Positions 13,147-24,664 of a DNA stretch of 64,000 nucleotides are shown one piece after another. Source of the DNA: Cladocopium goreaui (lineage: Eukaryota > Sar > Dinophyceae > Suessiales > Symbiodiniaceae); assembly GCA_947184155.2 (NCBI GenBank), contig CAMXCT020006445.1, positions 371,723-435,722 on the forward strand. The letters are read 5' to 3'. The position numbers and the translations under genes are program-made. The notes under the pieces are model-generated. The model worked only from the letters and a program-made list of their open reading frames with translations. It searched no databases and was not told the origin of the DNA. Position 1 is the first letter of the stretch, and every line of letters starts with the position of its first letter.

Positions 13147-16100
13147 CTACAGAACCCCTCCGGTTGAACTTCGGCAGCGATGCTGCGCCTGCTGCGCCTG
13201 CGCCTTCGGCTACGACTTGGAGCAGGGCCGGCGTGGCGGCTGTCCTGGTGATGGTTTAGGATGGTTTATTGCCGTAATCCTAGTCCTACCAGGTCCTACC
13301 ATTTGTTTCATCCTAGTTTTCATGTAGCGAATCTACAAAACAACTAGTCGAATCCAGGATCTATCATATCTATCATATCTCAGAAGGATTCAACAGGATT
13401 TAAGCATGCGATGATTTTTCAGCACGGAAAGTTTCGAGATCAACGTGGCATCTCTGTGGCTTCGGAAGTTTTGTCTAGGGCCTCCAGACATCACTCGACC
13501 AGAGTGGACAGGATGGGGTCCCAGCTCGTTAGCTAAGTTGGTGCAAATGACTACAATTAACAAGTAATAGTGTATGATACTTATAATATCTTATAATTAT
13601 ATTCAGATAGGGTTATACGCCAACTTATGACAGTGGGGCACCATCCTGTGATTATTGTGGCTTCAAGCCGCGTTCAAATTCAGTAGCTGGACATGAGTCA
13701 CCAGTGTAAATTTGACCTTTCGAACTGGAGGAACTGGAGCAGAAATGGTGACAGCACCAAAGAATAGAGCATCAATCAATGCGTTTCACAGAAACTCAGA
13801 ACCATCTACTACACCCACTGAGGTAGCCCCAACGCCCAAATTGGTGTTTCTGGTGGGTATACTCCCAGCAAGGCGCAGTATCCCCATGGAAAGCCCCCAG
13901 GTCTGGCCTCAGGCCCCTTGCCTTGGCCTTTGCGCTGGAGCATCTCCTCGCGAGTTTTCAAGGGTCTGGAAAAACAAAGGTGCTGGTGATGATGTAATAG
14001 GTTTATGATGGTTTGTGATGGTTTATAAACGTTTATGATGGTTTATAACAGGTTTATAATGGTTAATCATGATATCATGGCAAATGGTCTTTAATCGCTA
14101 AAATATACAGTAGGTGGTACACCACTGGCTGCGGCCATCGAGCCAAGTCAGACTCAGTCTCATCTGGTTTCTGGTTTGAACCCATTCTCAAAAACGCATT
14201 GACACACAATAAATATATATAATAGTATAATATAGTATATACATATAGCTTTTAACTTAGTTTTAACCCATCCCCCAAAAAAATCATTGAAAACATATTG
14301 AAACACAATAGATGTTTGAAAACCCTGGCCAGTCATAACCTTTCATGCCGCCTTCGCTCCTTGGGTCGTCCAGATTCCCTCTCGATGGTACGGATGCGAT
14401 TGATGGCCATTCCGATGGGATTCTGTGCCCGCTTGATATTGTCGACCTGGCCGCAAGAAATGAACTAGATCATTTGAAGTTCATAGATAGATACAGATAG
14501 ATCAAGCTTTGGATCTAGATTCAGATCTAGATTTTCAGTTTCAGAAACTAGCGGATCTAGCGGATCGATCAAAATGGAGGTTTCCTGAAATAGGGCTACC
14601 CCCCCCTTATCATCCATTTTAGATTGGTTTTTTTTTCCTCATAAACCATCCATTTTGCTCGTGGAAATCCCCATGGAAATCCCCTTGAGCGAAAACCACC
14701 TCCGCTGGCTCCAGAAGCCGCTCAAGGTCTTCGCGGTGCATGTTCCTCAGGGTCTGGGAGATTTCTGAACATCAACTGGACAACTCAACAACCTGCAGGA
14801 AAGAACCAAGGGGAAGAACTTGCAGAGCGTATGAATCAACCATGAACTTAATTCAGATGATCATTGAAAGTCATGTTGGTATGATGATCATGTTGGTAAT
14901 TCTAAGTATTATGGCTAGAAATGAATGATGAATGGCAGACTAACATTCTCATTTGAGCACCTCATGGCTCGGTCGACCACCTTAGAACTACTTCCTTCAC
15001 CTAGGCTTTGACATGTGTGCCAGAGAGCGTTCATACTGTGACATACCATCAGTGGAGGTAACACTGTAACGTTACATTTTGGAAATCGCAAAGTTGCATT
15101 CTTGGAAATGGTCACGTTATATCCTTGACTGATGCGCCATTTTCAGTGGCCTTCTGTTTCTGTTGCCAGCAGAGTTGCTGCCGCGCAATGTGTGGCCTTG
15201 AAATCTCCATCCGTCACAGTTGGCCACCACACGTCGTCACAGAACATTTCACCTCTGGTAATGACTGTAACAGTTTGCTATTGAAAATGGCTCATTCACA
15301 GGGCATGACCTATTCCAAACGGTGATAGCAACCAGTTCGCAAACTGTAAGCGTTTACCAGAGGGTAATGCTTTTCTGTGACCTTACAATCCTGACATTTT
15401 CGGAGGACCACCAAACAGCACTGCACTGAGGGGTGTCATGACACCACTTGCGGACATGCTACGCTGGGAGGAGGTGGGGGGAGGGTGAAGAAAATGTAAA
15501 AAAAGCATCTTTCTGATATAGAATAATATATAGTATATATAATATATCATATATCATGATATACCGTCCTTTTCCCTAGAAAGTTCCTGCAAGTTACACG
15601 TTTGACTCCGGTGATTTTTAATTATGTCTTGAACCTAAGGGATTTCCAGCATATTTGGGATGATGGCCATACCTGGTGGTGTTTTTGCCCATTTGACCCA
15701 CCATCATTTTCCCAGCAAAATCGACAGGGCGCTGCATCATTCCGCGAATCTTTGCAATGAGTCCTGGGGCGAATCCCACAGGCACTGAATGCACTGAATC
15801 CTGAAATTCATTGCTGGGCTGACTCCTGGGTGTCTGACTGGAAAATCGATCAATCGTCCAAAATTTCACAGGAACCGCAGCATTTCCATCTGGTTGGTGG
15901 TTTCAAAACCCCTCTGAAAAATATGAGAGTCAGTTGGATTTGTTATTTCAACATATGGAAACATAAAAATGTTCCAAACCATCAACCAACCATAAATCAT
16001 CTTAAATCATCTTAAATCATCAGTGACATTATCTTCGGTCTGTCAGAAGACTCAGCTTGTGAAGTCAACTGGAAATGGGTTGTGGCTTTGCCATTCTCTA

Positions 16101-19100
16101 CAGAATGGGGAACTCTTTGAGATGCTGACAGCAGGTCAGTGACAGCTTTGAAATCCTTTGAATTTCTCCTTCTCCCAATTTAGCTTTTAATTTGAGAAAG
16201 GGCTGAAAACCAAATGGCATGCGGCCTTTCAACCTACGATTGCCATCTCCCTTGGTAAGTGGCTAATATCTACATGGCATTAATATCGCCCCAGTTGACC
16301 TCAAGTGAAAGACTGTTGCTTCAAACCGGCACCTTCCGAGGCTTACGAACTAATTGGACGATCCGAAAAAGTCTTCAAAATACTGCTGGCTTTCATCCCT
16401 AGTGACCAGGGTAACCAGGGTACATTGGGAGTTGGGATGCACCAAACAAAGTTGTACTATACACTACTAATTAACTTAATCTAGATTGTTGGTAAATTCA
16501 GAGATGACAATTTGTCCCAGCAAGGTCAGAGCCCGACGCAAAACCATGCATCCAAGTCGCGACCCTTGATGCCCACCTTCGCTTGAGAAGGGTGGAAGGT
16601 TTCAAGTGTTCAATCCAAAGGAATCTTTGTAAGTCTGGATTAAGAAGGGTGATTCAACATGTTCTCAAACGCACCTGCAGGAAAACAGGATGTGCCTTCT
16701 GAACTCATTGACTGTTATGGTTTGTTGCATTCGAAATTGTCCGGTCCCAGTGCATTGTCTCAAGAAAAGAGCGCACAAACTACGCAAAAAAACAACCAAA
16801 TTTGATGCTAGCTAAAACATATTTGACCAGTTCGTGATTTCCAATAATTAACTAAGTTCCAATAATGTATCAATTTCTCACAATTTTCCCAACAAATACA
16901 CATGTTCTAGCCCTTTTGAATACACGTTTCCAGTCATTTACCGCAACAAAAAAATGGGGGTTCCAGGTGCAGCAGCCGCGCCGTCTCGCAGAAGTCGTTG
17001 TAAACGTCTAAATCATCCTACGTCTTGCAGAAGCCACGCCAAATCACCAAAAACAGCAATAATACTGTATATCAGTTATCATATTATGCATATATGATGT
17101 TTATCTATGTATATATCATATTATGATATAATTAATCATATCACAGTTATCAAATATTTAATATAGTATAATTATACGTGTGTATATATATATGTTTTTT
17201 ATATATATATATATAGTATAACTATATATAATTATATTCAAAATTTGCCTACAACAATGCATATCAGTGCATGACTTCCTCCAATCTTTGCCTTGAACGA
17301 AGTGAAGCTAGAGATATGAAGATGTCTTGTCTGCTTTTGTTGTACCGTCATGATTGTTGATGAATGTAAGACTGTAAGAAATTGATTGCTGTTGAATATG
17401 TCCGGTCCCACTTCTTACTCATGGATCCGTATATATTTCTTGTCAATCTATCTCTTTTGTTTTTGGGAATGTGGAAGATTCTTCCATCAATTTCGCTTCA
17501 ATCCTATAATCATAGATCATTCCATCACTCAATTTGTGCATGTTTCTTCCCAGCGACAGCCACCAGCAGCACGGGGTCCTTGCTTCGATAGGCCAAATCC
17601 GTGAAGAGTGGCTTCTCCCGAGCTGGCGAATGCAACGCATGGCGGCGGCGTAAAAACCATCGTCCACGACTCAAAATGAAGCCGTCATTTACCTTCTGGT
17701 TATTTATTACATAGCCATGGTATAGATGGCCCATAGAAATAGATGGTTTACCGTTCTTAAAAATGGTGGATCTTTCTATGGCAAACTGTTAAATAACCAG
17801 ATGGTACTCCTCATTTACCCCTCATTTCCCCCCAGATCTTGATATCTGGCACTGAAATTGACCAATTGGATAAAAGAATGACAGTGGTTTAATGGTGGTT
17901 TAACCATGAAACATGCTGGTTTAATGGGATTCAAAAAACATGAGGATTTCAACGGGATTTGTATATGATTAATGTGGGTAAGTTAGAATGCAATTTTTAC
18001 TTACCACCCAGTCGACTGGGAATGGTAAGTGGAAATACCACCTTTTTTATGGTGATGACTGGGGGATGGTTTATGATTGTTTTACCAACATTATCCAATA
18101 TTATCCACTTATGGGCAATTCTCAATATTATTATCCAGTTGTAATTATCCAATAATTGGGTTAGTATGATATTAATTAACCATTATATTGGAACCGTTAC
18201 TTACCCACATTAATTGCGTCGTGTCATCGGATGAAACTGGGCCCACCTGGCCGCGAGCGCGAGCGGGAACGACGCAAGGCGCCCCGGCTGCGACTGGCGA
18301 GCGAGATCTGGCTGGGTTTGAGAACCTGGTTTTAAGAGGTCTCAAGAACTTTGACATCAAGTCAACCCAGAAATTCTTGACAGAAAATCTCGAAACGTGA
18401 GATGAGTCACTTGGAATACCCACGGGGGGATGAAACATCAAAGTTATCATTCATCCCTCCAAAGGTTCGCCCACACGAAAAAACAACACATCCAAACAAT
18501 ATGATATACTTATCACCAGAGGATGAATGAAAACACTGGCTATAGGCAGTGATTTTGACTTTGGGTTTTTAGGATTTAGGGTCTTAATTTTGGGTGGTTT
18601 AGGTTTTTAGGTTTTTAGGGTTCTAGGGTTTTAGGTTTTGGAAAGTAAAAAAAACGCTAGCCTTCGCGGGGATTTGAGCATGCCAAAGCATATGCAGGAT
18701 CCGATGCGGGCAAACGTGGGGTTTGCAGCGTCATTCATCCATTCTTGTTGATGGTTATCCCATGATTTGCCATGATTTTCCTATGATTAATCATGATTAA
18801 TAAGTATTAACCACTACTTACCATGTATATATATATATACCAGTAGTACCGCACAAGGCCGTGGCCGAAGTTTCAAAAATAGGAAGGAAACCTATGAGAG
18901 GTTGGTTGTTGTGAACCACGGATGGCAGAGCGAAGCCACTGATGGATCGAAAGGTGGTTGATGTCTCCTCTCTTTCTCTCTCTTTCTCTCTCTTTCTGTC
19001 TCTTTCTCTGACTATCTACCTACCTACCCACCTATCTATCTATCTATCCATCTAGCTGTCTATCTATCCATCTATCCATCTATCCATCTATCCATCTATC

Positions 19101-22100
19101 CATCTATCTATCTACCTACCTACCTATCTATCTATCTATCTATCTGTCTCTCTGTCTGTCTGTCTGTCTGTCTATCTACCTGTCTATCTGCAAGCTTGAA
19201 ACCGAAGCTATCCTGCAAGACTTCCGCAATGTTTGAACTTGACAACGTCAAAAACGAAGCAATTCTGCGAGACTTCGTCATTTTTCAAAGTTGACACTTC
19301 CGCAATGTTTGAACTTGACAACGTCAAAAACGAAGCAATTCTGCGAGAATTCGTCATTTTTCAAAGTTGACAACATCAAAAACGAAGCAATTCTGCGAGA
19401 CTTCGTCATTTTTCAAAGTTGACAACGTCAAAAACGACGCAATTCTGCGAGACTTCGTCATTTTTCAAAGTTGACAACATCAAAAACAAAGCAATTCTGC
19501 GAGACTTCCTCAATTTTCGAAGTTGACAACATCAAAAACGGAAGAATTCTGCGAGACGTCCTTCAAAAGTGGAAAGTTGAGTGCAGAGCTGACGGCCTCG
19601 TACCAATGCGTTTTGCGATTTTTCCGCTCGATCTGTCTAAACTACTGCGCCTGCCACGAAAAAGTGATGCCAGGTCATACGAAGCTGCACCTGTAGCGCA
19701 AAATCATCTCAGCAAACCTGAAGATCTAATGCTCCAAAATGCAACCCCTCTCAGGACATCAGCGCCCGGACCTCCTAACAGCTCTGATGAACATGTCTCT
19801 TGTACTGCGCCTGCCACGGAAAATGCATCTTTGCAGATCCTCTTCAAATGTCCCACGCCTGCCATCGTTTTTGGAAATGCTACAAAGCCCTCACCTTTTC
19901 ACTTTTGAGAAGGTGCCTCATACCTTGCGCCTGCCACGCGAAACGACATCTGAACCTCCAAAAGTGGCGCGAACATGTGGTGTTTTGTACATTTTGACTT
20001 CGAAATGTGCTTCGCGCCACAACGGCGTGCACCTTTTCGACAGCCCAACTCCTAAAAGTGCTCCGAAGCTGAGGTGCTTTGTACATTTTGACTTGGAAAT
20101 GTGCTTCACGCCACAACGGCGTGCAATTTTTCATCTCTCATCTGGCCAGCTGGCTCCGCACCCCCCGCTTTAGCGAGCCTACTTTTCGACCCTCCGGAGC
20201 CACAAATCATTGGAAAAACAATGTTTCGCGACTTTCCTACCTTTTCGCGCACCTGGATCTTCTTTCTTCTGACTCTTTCTCTTCTCTTCTCTCTAACTCT
20301 TCCCGTCTCTGCTTTTCATCTGTCAATGTTGTCGGAAGTTTGACTTCTAAACTTCCTTTGATAATTATATATATATATATTGATAGTATTATTAGTATTG
20401 TTGATGATTTTCCCTTTCTTAACCATTATTAACCAGATCCACAACATTCAAACTGGCTTTCTACAGCAGGTACTGTTTCATGTTGGGGGAAAGGACTACC
20501 AAAGCCTGTCCCCACATCTATCCTCTCCATTTCCAACGAAAAACAAGCCTGTCAAAATTCAGTTGGCTGATGATCAGTTAGGGATACCCTTCACATTTTT
20601 TGGGGATCATCGCCATATGAAAATCAGATGGCTTGGTCCCGTCATGCGCCTCGATCGCCTGTCGAAATCATCACCTTCACAAGTCATCCAACGGCTGTAC
20701 AAACTAACTCTCAGACAAAACTGATCAAGAGATTGGTTGAAGGCAGAAACTACCAGAAACTACCAAAAATCAATAGAATCATGGATTTCCCATGATTTTC
20801 CCATGAACCAATGGATTGATGTTTACCGTACCAATCTTGGTATATGTGAAACATATGGAAATACCACCAACAAAGAATGGGTAACATATACATATATAGT
20901 GCAGATTGAAGCAAACATGTTTGTTGATGTTTGTTGTTTTGTTTTACGGTTTTCTGCATTGATCACATTTTAAATCCTGGCCAAATCACATCATTTAGCT
21001 GGTGGGATGGATGCTTATCCCCTATGATGTGGCAAAAAATGATGATATATACAGTATATATATATATATATATATACTGTAGTAGCGGACAAAATTATTT
21101 GTTAAATTTAATGCCATGCACAAATTAGGGTCGTCCCCTATCGGTTGTGAGGATTTCGGTGCTCCCGGAGGTATCACAAATGGGGAAAGGGTATAGGGTC
21201 GTCCCCTATCGGTTGTGAAGGTTTTGTGCAACCTCAGAAAGGCCATTGCGAAGCAAAACTAAATTAGTATTACAATAATTTTGTCGGTTCCTCATATAAT
21301 GTTATATATACATCTCAATGACTGGCATGAGTTGGAGTATACACCCAACGATGTCTCACAATACAACATTCCATTTGCAAAACCAACTTAGGAAACTAGC
21401 ATAACTATGGGCCGTCAAAACAAGACCAACAACACTTTTTCTTTTTTTGTTCTAAGGTTTCCTAAAATAGGGGTTAACCCCAAATATCAAATCATCTATT
21501 GAAAAACAGGTTTTTCCAATACACAACCATTCGTTTAGGATGCCCCTGACCAAATCCGTGACCAACTGTTGAGGTTCCGACCTGAAACCACAACAAAAAA
21601 CCTAGGGTTTTTTCGAACATGACTTCCCTGCTGAAAGTAGTGGAAACACATATCAGGTGTGGTATGTTTTTTTTTGAAATTCCAATGATGCTTCTGAGTT
21701 TCTGCGACAGCATGGGAAGATCCAAAGGACAATGTAACATATAGCAACTCCCTAAAAAATAGAACAATCCAAACCATTCAAAACCCGTAAAATCATATCA
21801 AGATAATGCTAAATTATATTTCTGTTTTTTTTTGGGGGTTATATACTGTATATAACACAAGATATCTGAAAATAGGTTGCAACCCAAATGGATGGGTTAT
21901 CATCACACTCCCTATCAGAAACCACATTTTTGTTGGTTAAAACTCCTTTTTTGGTATGTGTGTGTGTGTCCAAAAGTTGGTATACTGTACACCTCAAAAT
22001 GGTCCAATCAAAGGAAACTATGAAATTCTCAACCAGGGGCTCTTGCAGTATCTCCCCGTCGGAATAAACATGTGAGCAGTGTTCAAAACCATTTGTCATT

Positions 22101-23599
22101 CCAGTATACCGGTTTGTTAAGCATGGGCTTCGCAGTTCATGGATACTCACAAATCGTAAAAAATGAATCAAGGGTAATGTAACCCCTGATCTAGTCATCT
22201 ACCATCACGGATCAACATCCTCAGCCATATTCCCATCTGTTGGTCCTCCTTTAGATCATATTTAAATCATTCTAAATCACCATCAAACAGCATTACAAAG
22301 CGCCAATATCTCCCATTCAATCCCCACAAAATCCCAAAATCCAGCAGTCCCAGCTGGGGCTCGAACGGCTCGAACGGCGCGAACGTCCTCTAGGGCGGCC
22401 ACGGTGCCTGCGGCGATGTCACTGGGCTGTAGTGGGGATATGTCAATTTCCTGAAATGGAAAGTGGAGAAATGTGTTTCTTCTGTAGCCTAAGATTACAG
22501 TAGATCTAAGATGTGAGCAGAAACACCCTGACTATCGCGAGCCGCGAGCCATTTAAGGTTGCTATCTGGGATACATGACTAATGGTGGATTTAATCATGA
22601 AAGGGAATGAAATGGTGGATTTAACCACCGGAACTGGGTATCCAATTTTCAGACAAACTACATATCCATATCCATATATCCATTGAGGACTTCCAGAAAT
22701 AAAAAACGTCACCTTTTTTTTTCCATTGACGTATCAGGCCACCCACCGCTTTGAGAATCGTTTGCATCGAGCTTCGACTCACTGTGTTCACGTGTGATGG
22801 ACATTTGCGGTTCGATACAGCAGGAACCCCAACCAGAAATCACCAGAAATCACATACGAAAATTCCTTGGGATGATGACGATGTCAGTGATAAATGCGAC
22901 TAGCCACACATTCAGTTTCCGACCCGGCTGGATATCTATCTTATCTGTCGATTGATTGATATAATAGTATGTCCATTACGGTGGTCATTCGAAATCAGGA
23001 GTTTTTATTTCCAGGCTACATCCGGATGTGCATTGAGAAAAATCGCAAATAGCTCTGTAAGCCATGCGTTGTATAGGACAATCTCGGGAATTGACCTGCA
23101 AACTGGTTAGCATCCGAGTAGCCTGGCAGTTTTTTTGGGCTCATTCTTAGAACGGTAAAATCCGGAAAATCATCTACAAATGCCATATTTTTCCCATTGA
23201 AGAAAATCGGATTTCACCACGACCATGCAACATGTCGCAGAGATATTTTCTTTGATTCGGCTCTAACGGTGAAAAATGGGAAATGTCCGTGAAAAACATC
23301 GTTCAACAAACAGTTTCAGCTTCCTTAGAGTTGATACGACTGAATGGTACAAGATTCGTATTTTAATGTTTTATAACTTGCAGTAAATGTTGTTTGCTGC
23401 TTGACCTGCGAGTTGCTGGTTCGTTCAAATCCAAATTCCTTTTACCCACAGCAAACAGCTCCAACCTCTTCTAATAATTAATAAAAAATGACCTCTGGCT
23501 GGTTTACACACCCCCCTGCTTCCGAACCCAGCGACCACACCTTGGAACCCTGGAGTCTCTGCGCCGTGCTCGGGAGTCGCGACGTGACCCGCGCGGCAT
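13147..23599 (-). CDS. Multi-exon gene with Arg/Ser-rich segments (hand-built model)
   Basis: Proposed exons, 5' to 3' on the minus strand: 23599-23541 (ATG; Arg/Ser-rich, MPRGSRRDSRARRRDS), 22781-22747, 22565-22525, 22450-22328, 18307-18247 (SRSRGALRRSRSRSRP), 17622-17529, 17307-17253, 17017-16942, 16779-16675, 16624-16538, 16398-16351, 15837-15673, 15458-15387, 15196-15130, 14764-14700, 14446-14340, 13965-13863, 13244-13147 (PSRSRRRRRSRRS). Phase agrees at every junction except 16942/16779 and 15130/14764, where a small exon or another splice site is probably missing. The intron after 22328 holds the second copy of the large dispersed repeat. RS-rich stretches are typical of splicing or nuclear-speckle proteins, so an RNA-processing role is possible. 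No catalytic domain was recognised. The 3' end is open; the last exon runs into a dispersed repeat, and the true stop was not found. Confidence 0.45.
13863..13965 (-). CDS. Internal exon of the RS-rich gene
   Basis: Acceptor TTTTTCCAG. The frame reads PLKTREEMLQRKGQGKGPEA and then a Gly/Pro stretch, ending at CTGGGA|GTATAC in phase 0. The next island downstream (13244-13147) is Arg/Ser-rich in the matching phase. Lys/Gly-rich linker composition suggests an unstructured region. Confidence 0.55.
14340..14446 (-). CDS. Internal exon of the RS-rich gene
   Basis: 107 nt exon. After GCGGCCAG the frame reads VDNIKRAQNPIGMAINRIR and continues through a basic segment (RPKERRRHE) to AAAG|GTTATG. The two leftover bases AG join the first A of exon 13965-13863 to make an Arg codon, so phase holds on both sides. 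Function unknown. Confidence 0.62.
14578..14690. mobile_element. Family E element E1 (degenerate)
   Basis: GAGGTTTCCTGAAATAGGGC at the left, then accatccattttgctcg and GGAAATCC at the right. It lies in the intron after RS-rich gene exon 14764-14700. Confidence 0.45.
14700..14764 (-). CDS. Internal exon of the RS-rich gene
   Basis: After an AG acceptor the frame reads ISQTLRNMHREDLERLLEPA, charged and helix-like, and ends at GAG|GTGGTT in phase 0. The next island, 14446-14340, starts in phase 0 after CCAG. A degenerate family E element lies just downstream in the intron. This and the next two exons are the best-supported part of the model. Confidence 0.6.
15251..15366. mobile_element. Family D element D3 in an intron of the RS-rich gene
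   Basis: ACCTCTGGTAATGACTG to GTTTACCAGAGGGTAA. It lies between the proposed exons 15458-15387 and 15196-15130, and could itself be the original intron. Confidence 0.65.
15673..15837 (-). CDS. Internal exon of the RS-rich gene
   Basis: Acceptor GATTTTCCAG. The frame includes VPVGFAPGLIAKIRGMMQRP and GKMMVGQMGKNTT, ending at ACCAG|GTATGG in phase 2. The frame also stays open past the donor to a TAA, so a retained or alternative end is possible. The following polypyrimidine-preceded island (15458-15387) fits in phase. There is a faint resemblance to a hydrophobic segment of SURP-family splicing proteins, too weak to name it. Confidence 0.5.
15890..15990. mobile_element. Family A introner-like element A2
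   Basis: Left end CTGGTTGGTGGTTTCAAAACC; interior contains cccctctgaaaaatatgag; right end degenerate (AACCATCAACCAACC). Followed by a short tandem of cttaaatcat. Confidence 0.65.
16538..16779 (-). CDS. Two adjacent exons of the RS-rich gene
   Basis: Exon 16779-16675 follows a T-rich tract and TAG; it reads TITVNEFRRHILFSC near its end and stops at CTGCAG|GTGCGT. Exon 16624-16538 begins one base into an Arg codon, reads FLWIEHLKPSTLLKRRW, and ends at TTTTGC|GTCGGG. The phase match across the short intron is exact. The following 48 nt exon (16398-16351, DESQQYFEDFFGSSN) also matches. Confidence 0.48.
17253..17622 (-). CDS. Two exons of the RS-rich gene
   Basis: Exon 17622-17529 reads REKPLFTDLAYRSKDPVLLV and then VAGKKHAQI to GA|GTGATG. 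Exon 17307-17253 completes that Asp codon and reads FTSFKAKIGGSHALICIV to GTT|GTAGGC. Both junctions are in phase with their neighbours (18307-18247 and 17017-16942). Alternative frames are open in the GC-rich part of the first exon. Confidence 0.45.
17691..17806. mobile_element. Family D element D4
   Basis: ACCTTCTGGTTATTTATTAC to AAATAACCAGATGGTA, interior ggcccatagaaatagatgg. It lies just upstream of RS-rich gene exon 17622-17529. Confidence 0.65.
17966..18214. mobile_element. Family B element B2, nested
   Basis: Outer inverted termini ATTAATGTGGGTAAGT / ACTTACCCACATTAAT enclose a B-type core (gatgactgggggatggttta) plus an AT-rich insert. Upstream 17881-17965 (ggtttaaccatgaaacatgc) is also shared with B3. 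Confidence 0.7.
18545..18645 (+). repeat. Telomere-like TTTAGGG tract (degenerate)
   Basis: Repeated tttaggg/ttttagg variants: gggtttttaggatttagggt, then ggtttaggtttttaggtttt, then tagggttctagggttttagg. The pattern matches the plant-type telomere repeat that is also reported for dinoflagellates. Confidence 0.55.
18838..20370 (+). repeat. Large dispersed repeat, copy 2
   Basis: Same order of parts as copy 1: gtagtaccgcacaaggccgtgg head, variable TCTT/TCTA/TGTC microsatellite (18961-19190), about six tandem ~55-60 bp gcgagacttcgtcatttttcaaag units (19205-19560), the gtgcttcgcgccacaacggcgtgc core, and the gacttctaaacttcctttgat end. It lies inside a proposed intron of the RS-rich gene. Confidence 0.8.
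20440..20724 (+). CDS. Candidate exon, hypothetical
   Basis: Open to TGA. Reads VGGKDYQSLSPHLSSPFPTK, then KPVKIQLADDQLGIPFTFFG, then RWLGPVMRLDRLSKSSPSQV. It lies immediately downstream of the second large dispersed repeat and opposite in strand to the RS-rich gene, so it may be a separate gene or a mobile-element remnant. Confidence 0.33.
   Translation, partial: HNIQTGFLQQVLFHVGGKDYQSLSPHLSSPFPTKNKPVKIQLADDQLGIPFTFFGDHRHMKIRWLGPVMRLDRLSKSSPSQVIQRLYKLTLRQN
20980..22240. other. No confident gene; AT-rich
   Basis: Contains an AT microsatellite (21047-21077), a duplicated tagggtcgtcccctatcggt motif (21127 and 21197) and a partial family E-like tract near 21458. Frames here are short and low quality. 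Confidence 0.45.
22328..22450 (-). CDS. Exon of the RS-rich gene, Ala/Val-rich
   Basis: Follows a pyrimidine-rich tract ending TTTCAG. 41 codons read EIDISPLQPSDIAAGTVAAL and continue through two tandem RAV tripeptides to TTT|GTGGGG, phase 0 at both ends. The imperfect tandem DNA (cgaacggctcgaacggcgcgaacg) underlies the RAV repeats. Confidence 0.45.
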
Positions 23600-24095
23600 G
23601 GCGTTCACATCATCCGAGTGTTTTGCGGCTGGTTATGTTTTTCTTACAAAACATACTGACCTACCCAAGCAAGGTTTGCCCACAAGGCCGACAAAGAGTG
23701 AATGTCTACCACCCTTGGATGGTATCAGACAATGCCAAAACACACTTGGCTTTGAATGATTTTGAATGTATAGCAATGGTGTATCTCCAAAGAGGTATGA
23801 ATCAGGATATATATATATATATACATACAAATATGATCAAATATGTGTATAAGTTATAAGGCATACATCAACTACTGAGTATCCTACCGTTCTGCTCAGT
23901 GGCTCCCTGTTCTACATGTCTATCATAGTCTTTTCCTCAGAGGTGCTCACAGGTATGCACAGCTTCGGGCAAGGTGTCCAGAGTAGTCGCTGTATATCCA
24001 CCAGAAAACAACATTGCAACCATCTCCATTCACACAGCAGATTATTGTCTATTTATATTATTTATACAACAGTTGTCTGATGATTTCCGATTCAG

Positions 24096-24240
24096 GGGCT
24101 TCCCAGCTACGTTTGAAGCTACGTTTGAAGCACCAATGGACACCTTCAACGAAAATCCATCCAGGATGGATGGGGACCCATTGCCATTTGGCACCATTTG
24201 TTGGGCGTCAATCCGAACAGTTTCGATCATACCCCCATAC
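24096..24240. other. Coding-like island, strand ambiguous
   Basis: Plus frame after CGATTCAG reads GFPATFEATFEAPMDTFNEN; the minus frame reads DAQQMVPNGNGSPSILDGFS up to TTGAAG|GTGTCC. A 12 bp tandem duplication (gctacgtttgaa) is present. Either strand may be an exon. Confidence 0.3.
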
Positions 24241-24287
24241 TACCATACGCTTCCATGATCTTATTGCATATAATTGGCTGTAGGATT

Positions 24288-24400
24288 CTAATATAATCTA
24301 ATATCATCCAATATCATCCAATATCATCTATATAATATCACCTAATATCATCTAATATCATCTAATATAATCTAATATAATCTAATATCATCTAAAATCA
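24288..24400 (+). repeat. 10 bp tandem repeat (tctaatatca)n
   Basis: About eleven imperfect copies of tctaatatca/tccaatatca. No coding content. Confidence 0.85.
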
Positions 24401-24536
24401 AACCACCCACTTTTTGTTTCATATCCAATCTAGCCATTGATTTTCCGATCACCGGCGCCTGGCTGGCTGAGTCTTCGCTGCCTGGCGTCTTGGAATTGCA
24501 GCTTCAACATGGCCCAAGTTTAGGGGCTATTGATGG

Positions 24537-24664
24537 CTGGTTGGTGGTGCTGGCTGTGCCCATCTTTAAAAATGATGGACTTCGTCAAAGGGAAGGATAA
24601 TTATCCCATATATTAATATATTAATATATATATATTATGGAAAGTGTTTGAAACCACCAACCAG
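24537..24664. mobile_element. Family A introner-like element A3
   Basis: CTGGTTGGTGGTGC to AAACCACCAACCAG, flanked by gatgg / atgga. On the minus strand, removal joins an open frame in phase 0 (INIHL then PSIAPKLG); the plus-strand join makes a stop. Confidence 0.7.

Noticed and set aside
19471-20432. Several 80-145 codon frames inside the large repeat
   Set aside because: The same frames recur in the other copy with different breaks, and no start, domain or phase evidence supports a protein. Treated as repeat DNA.
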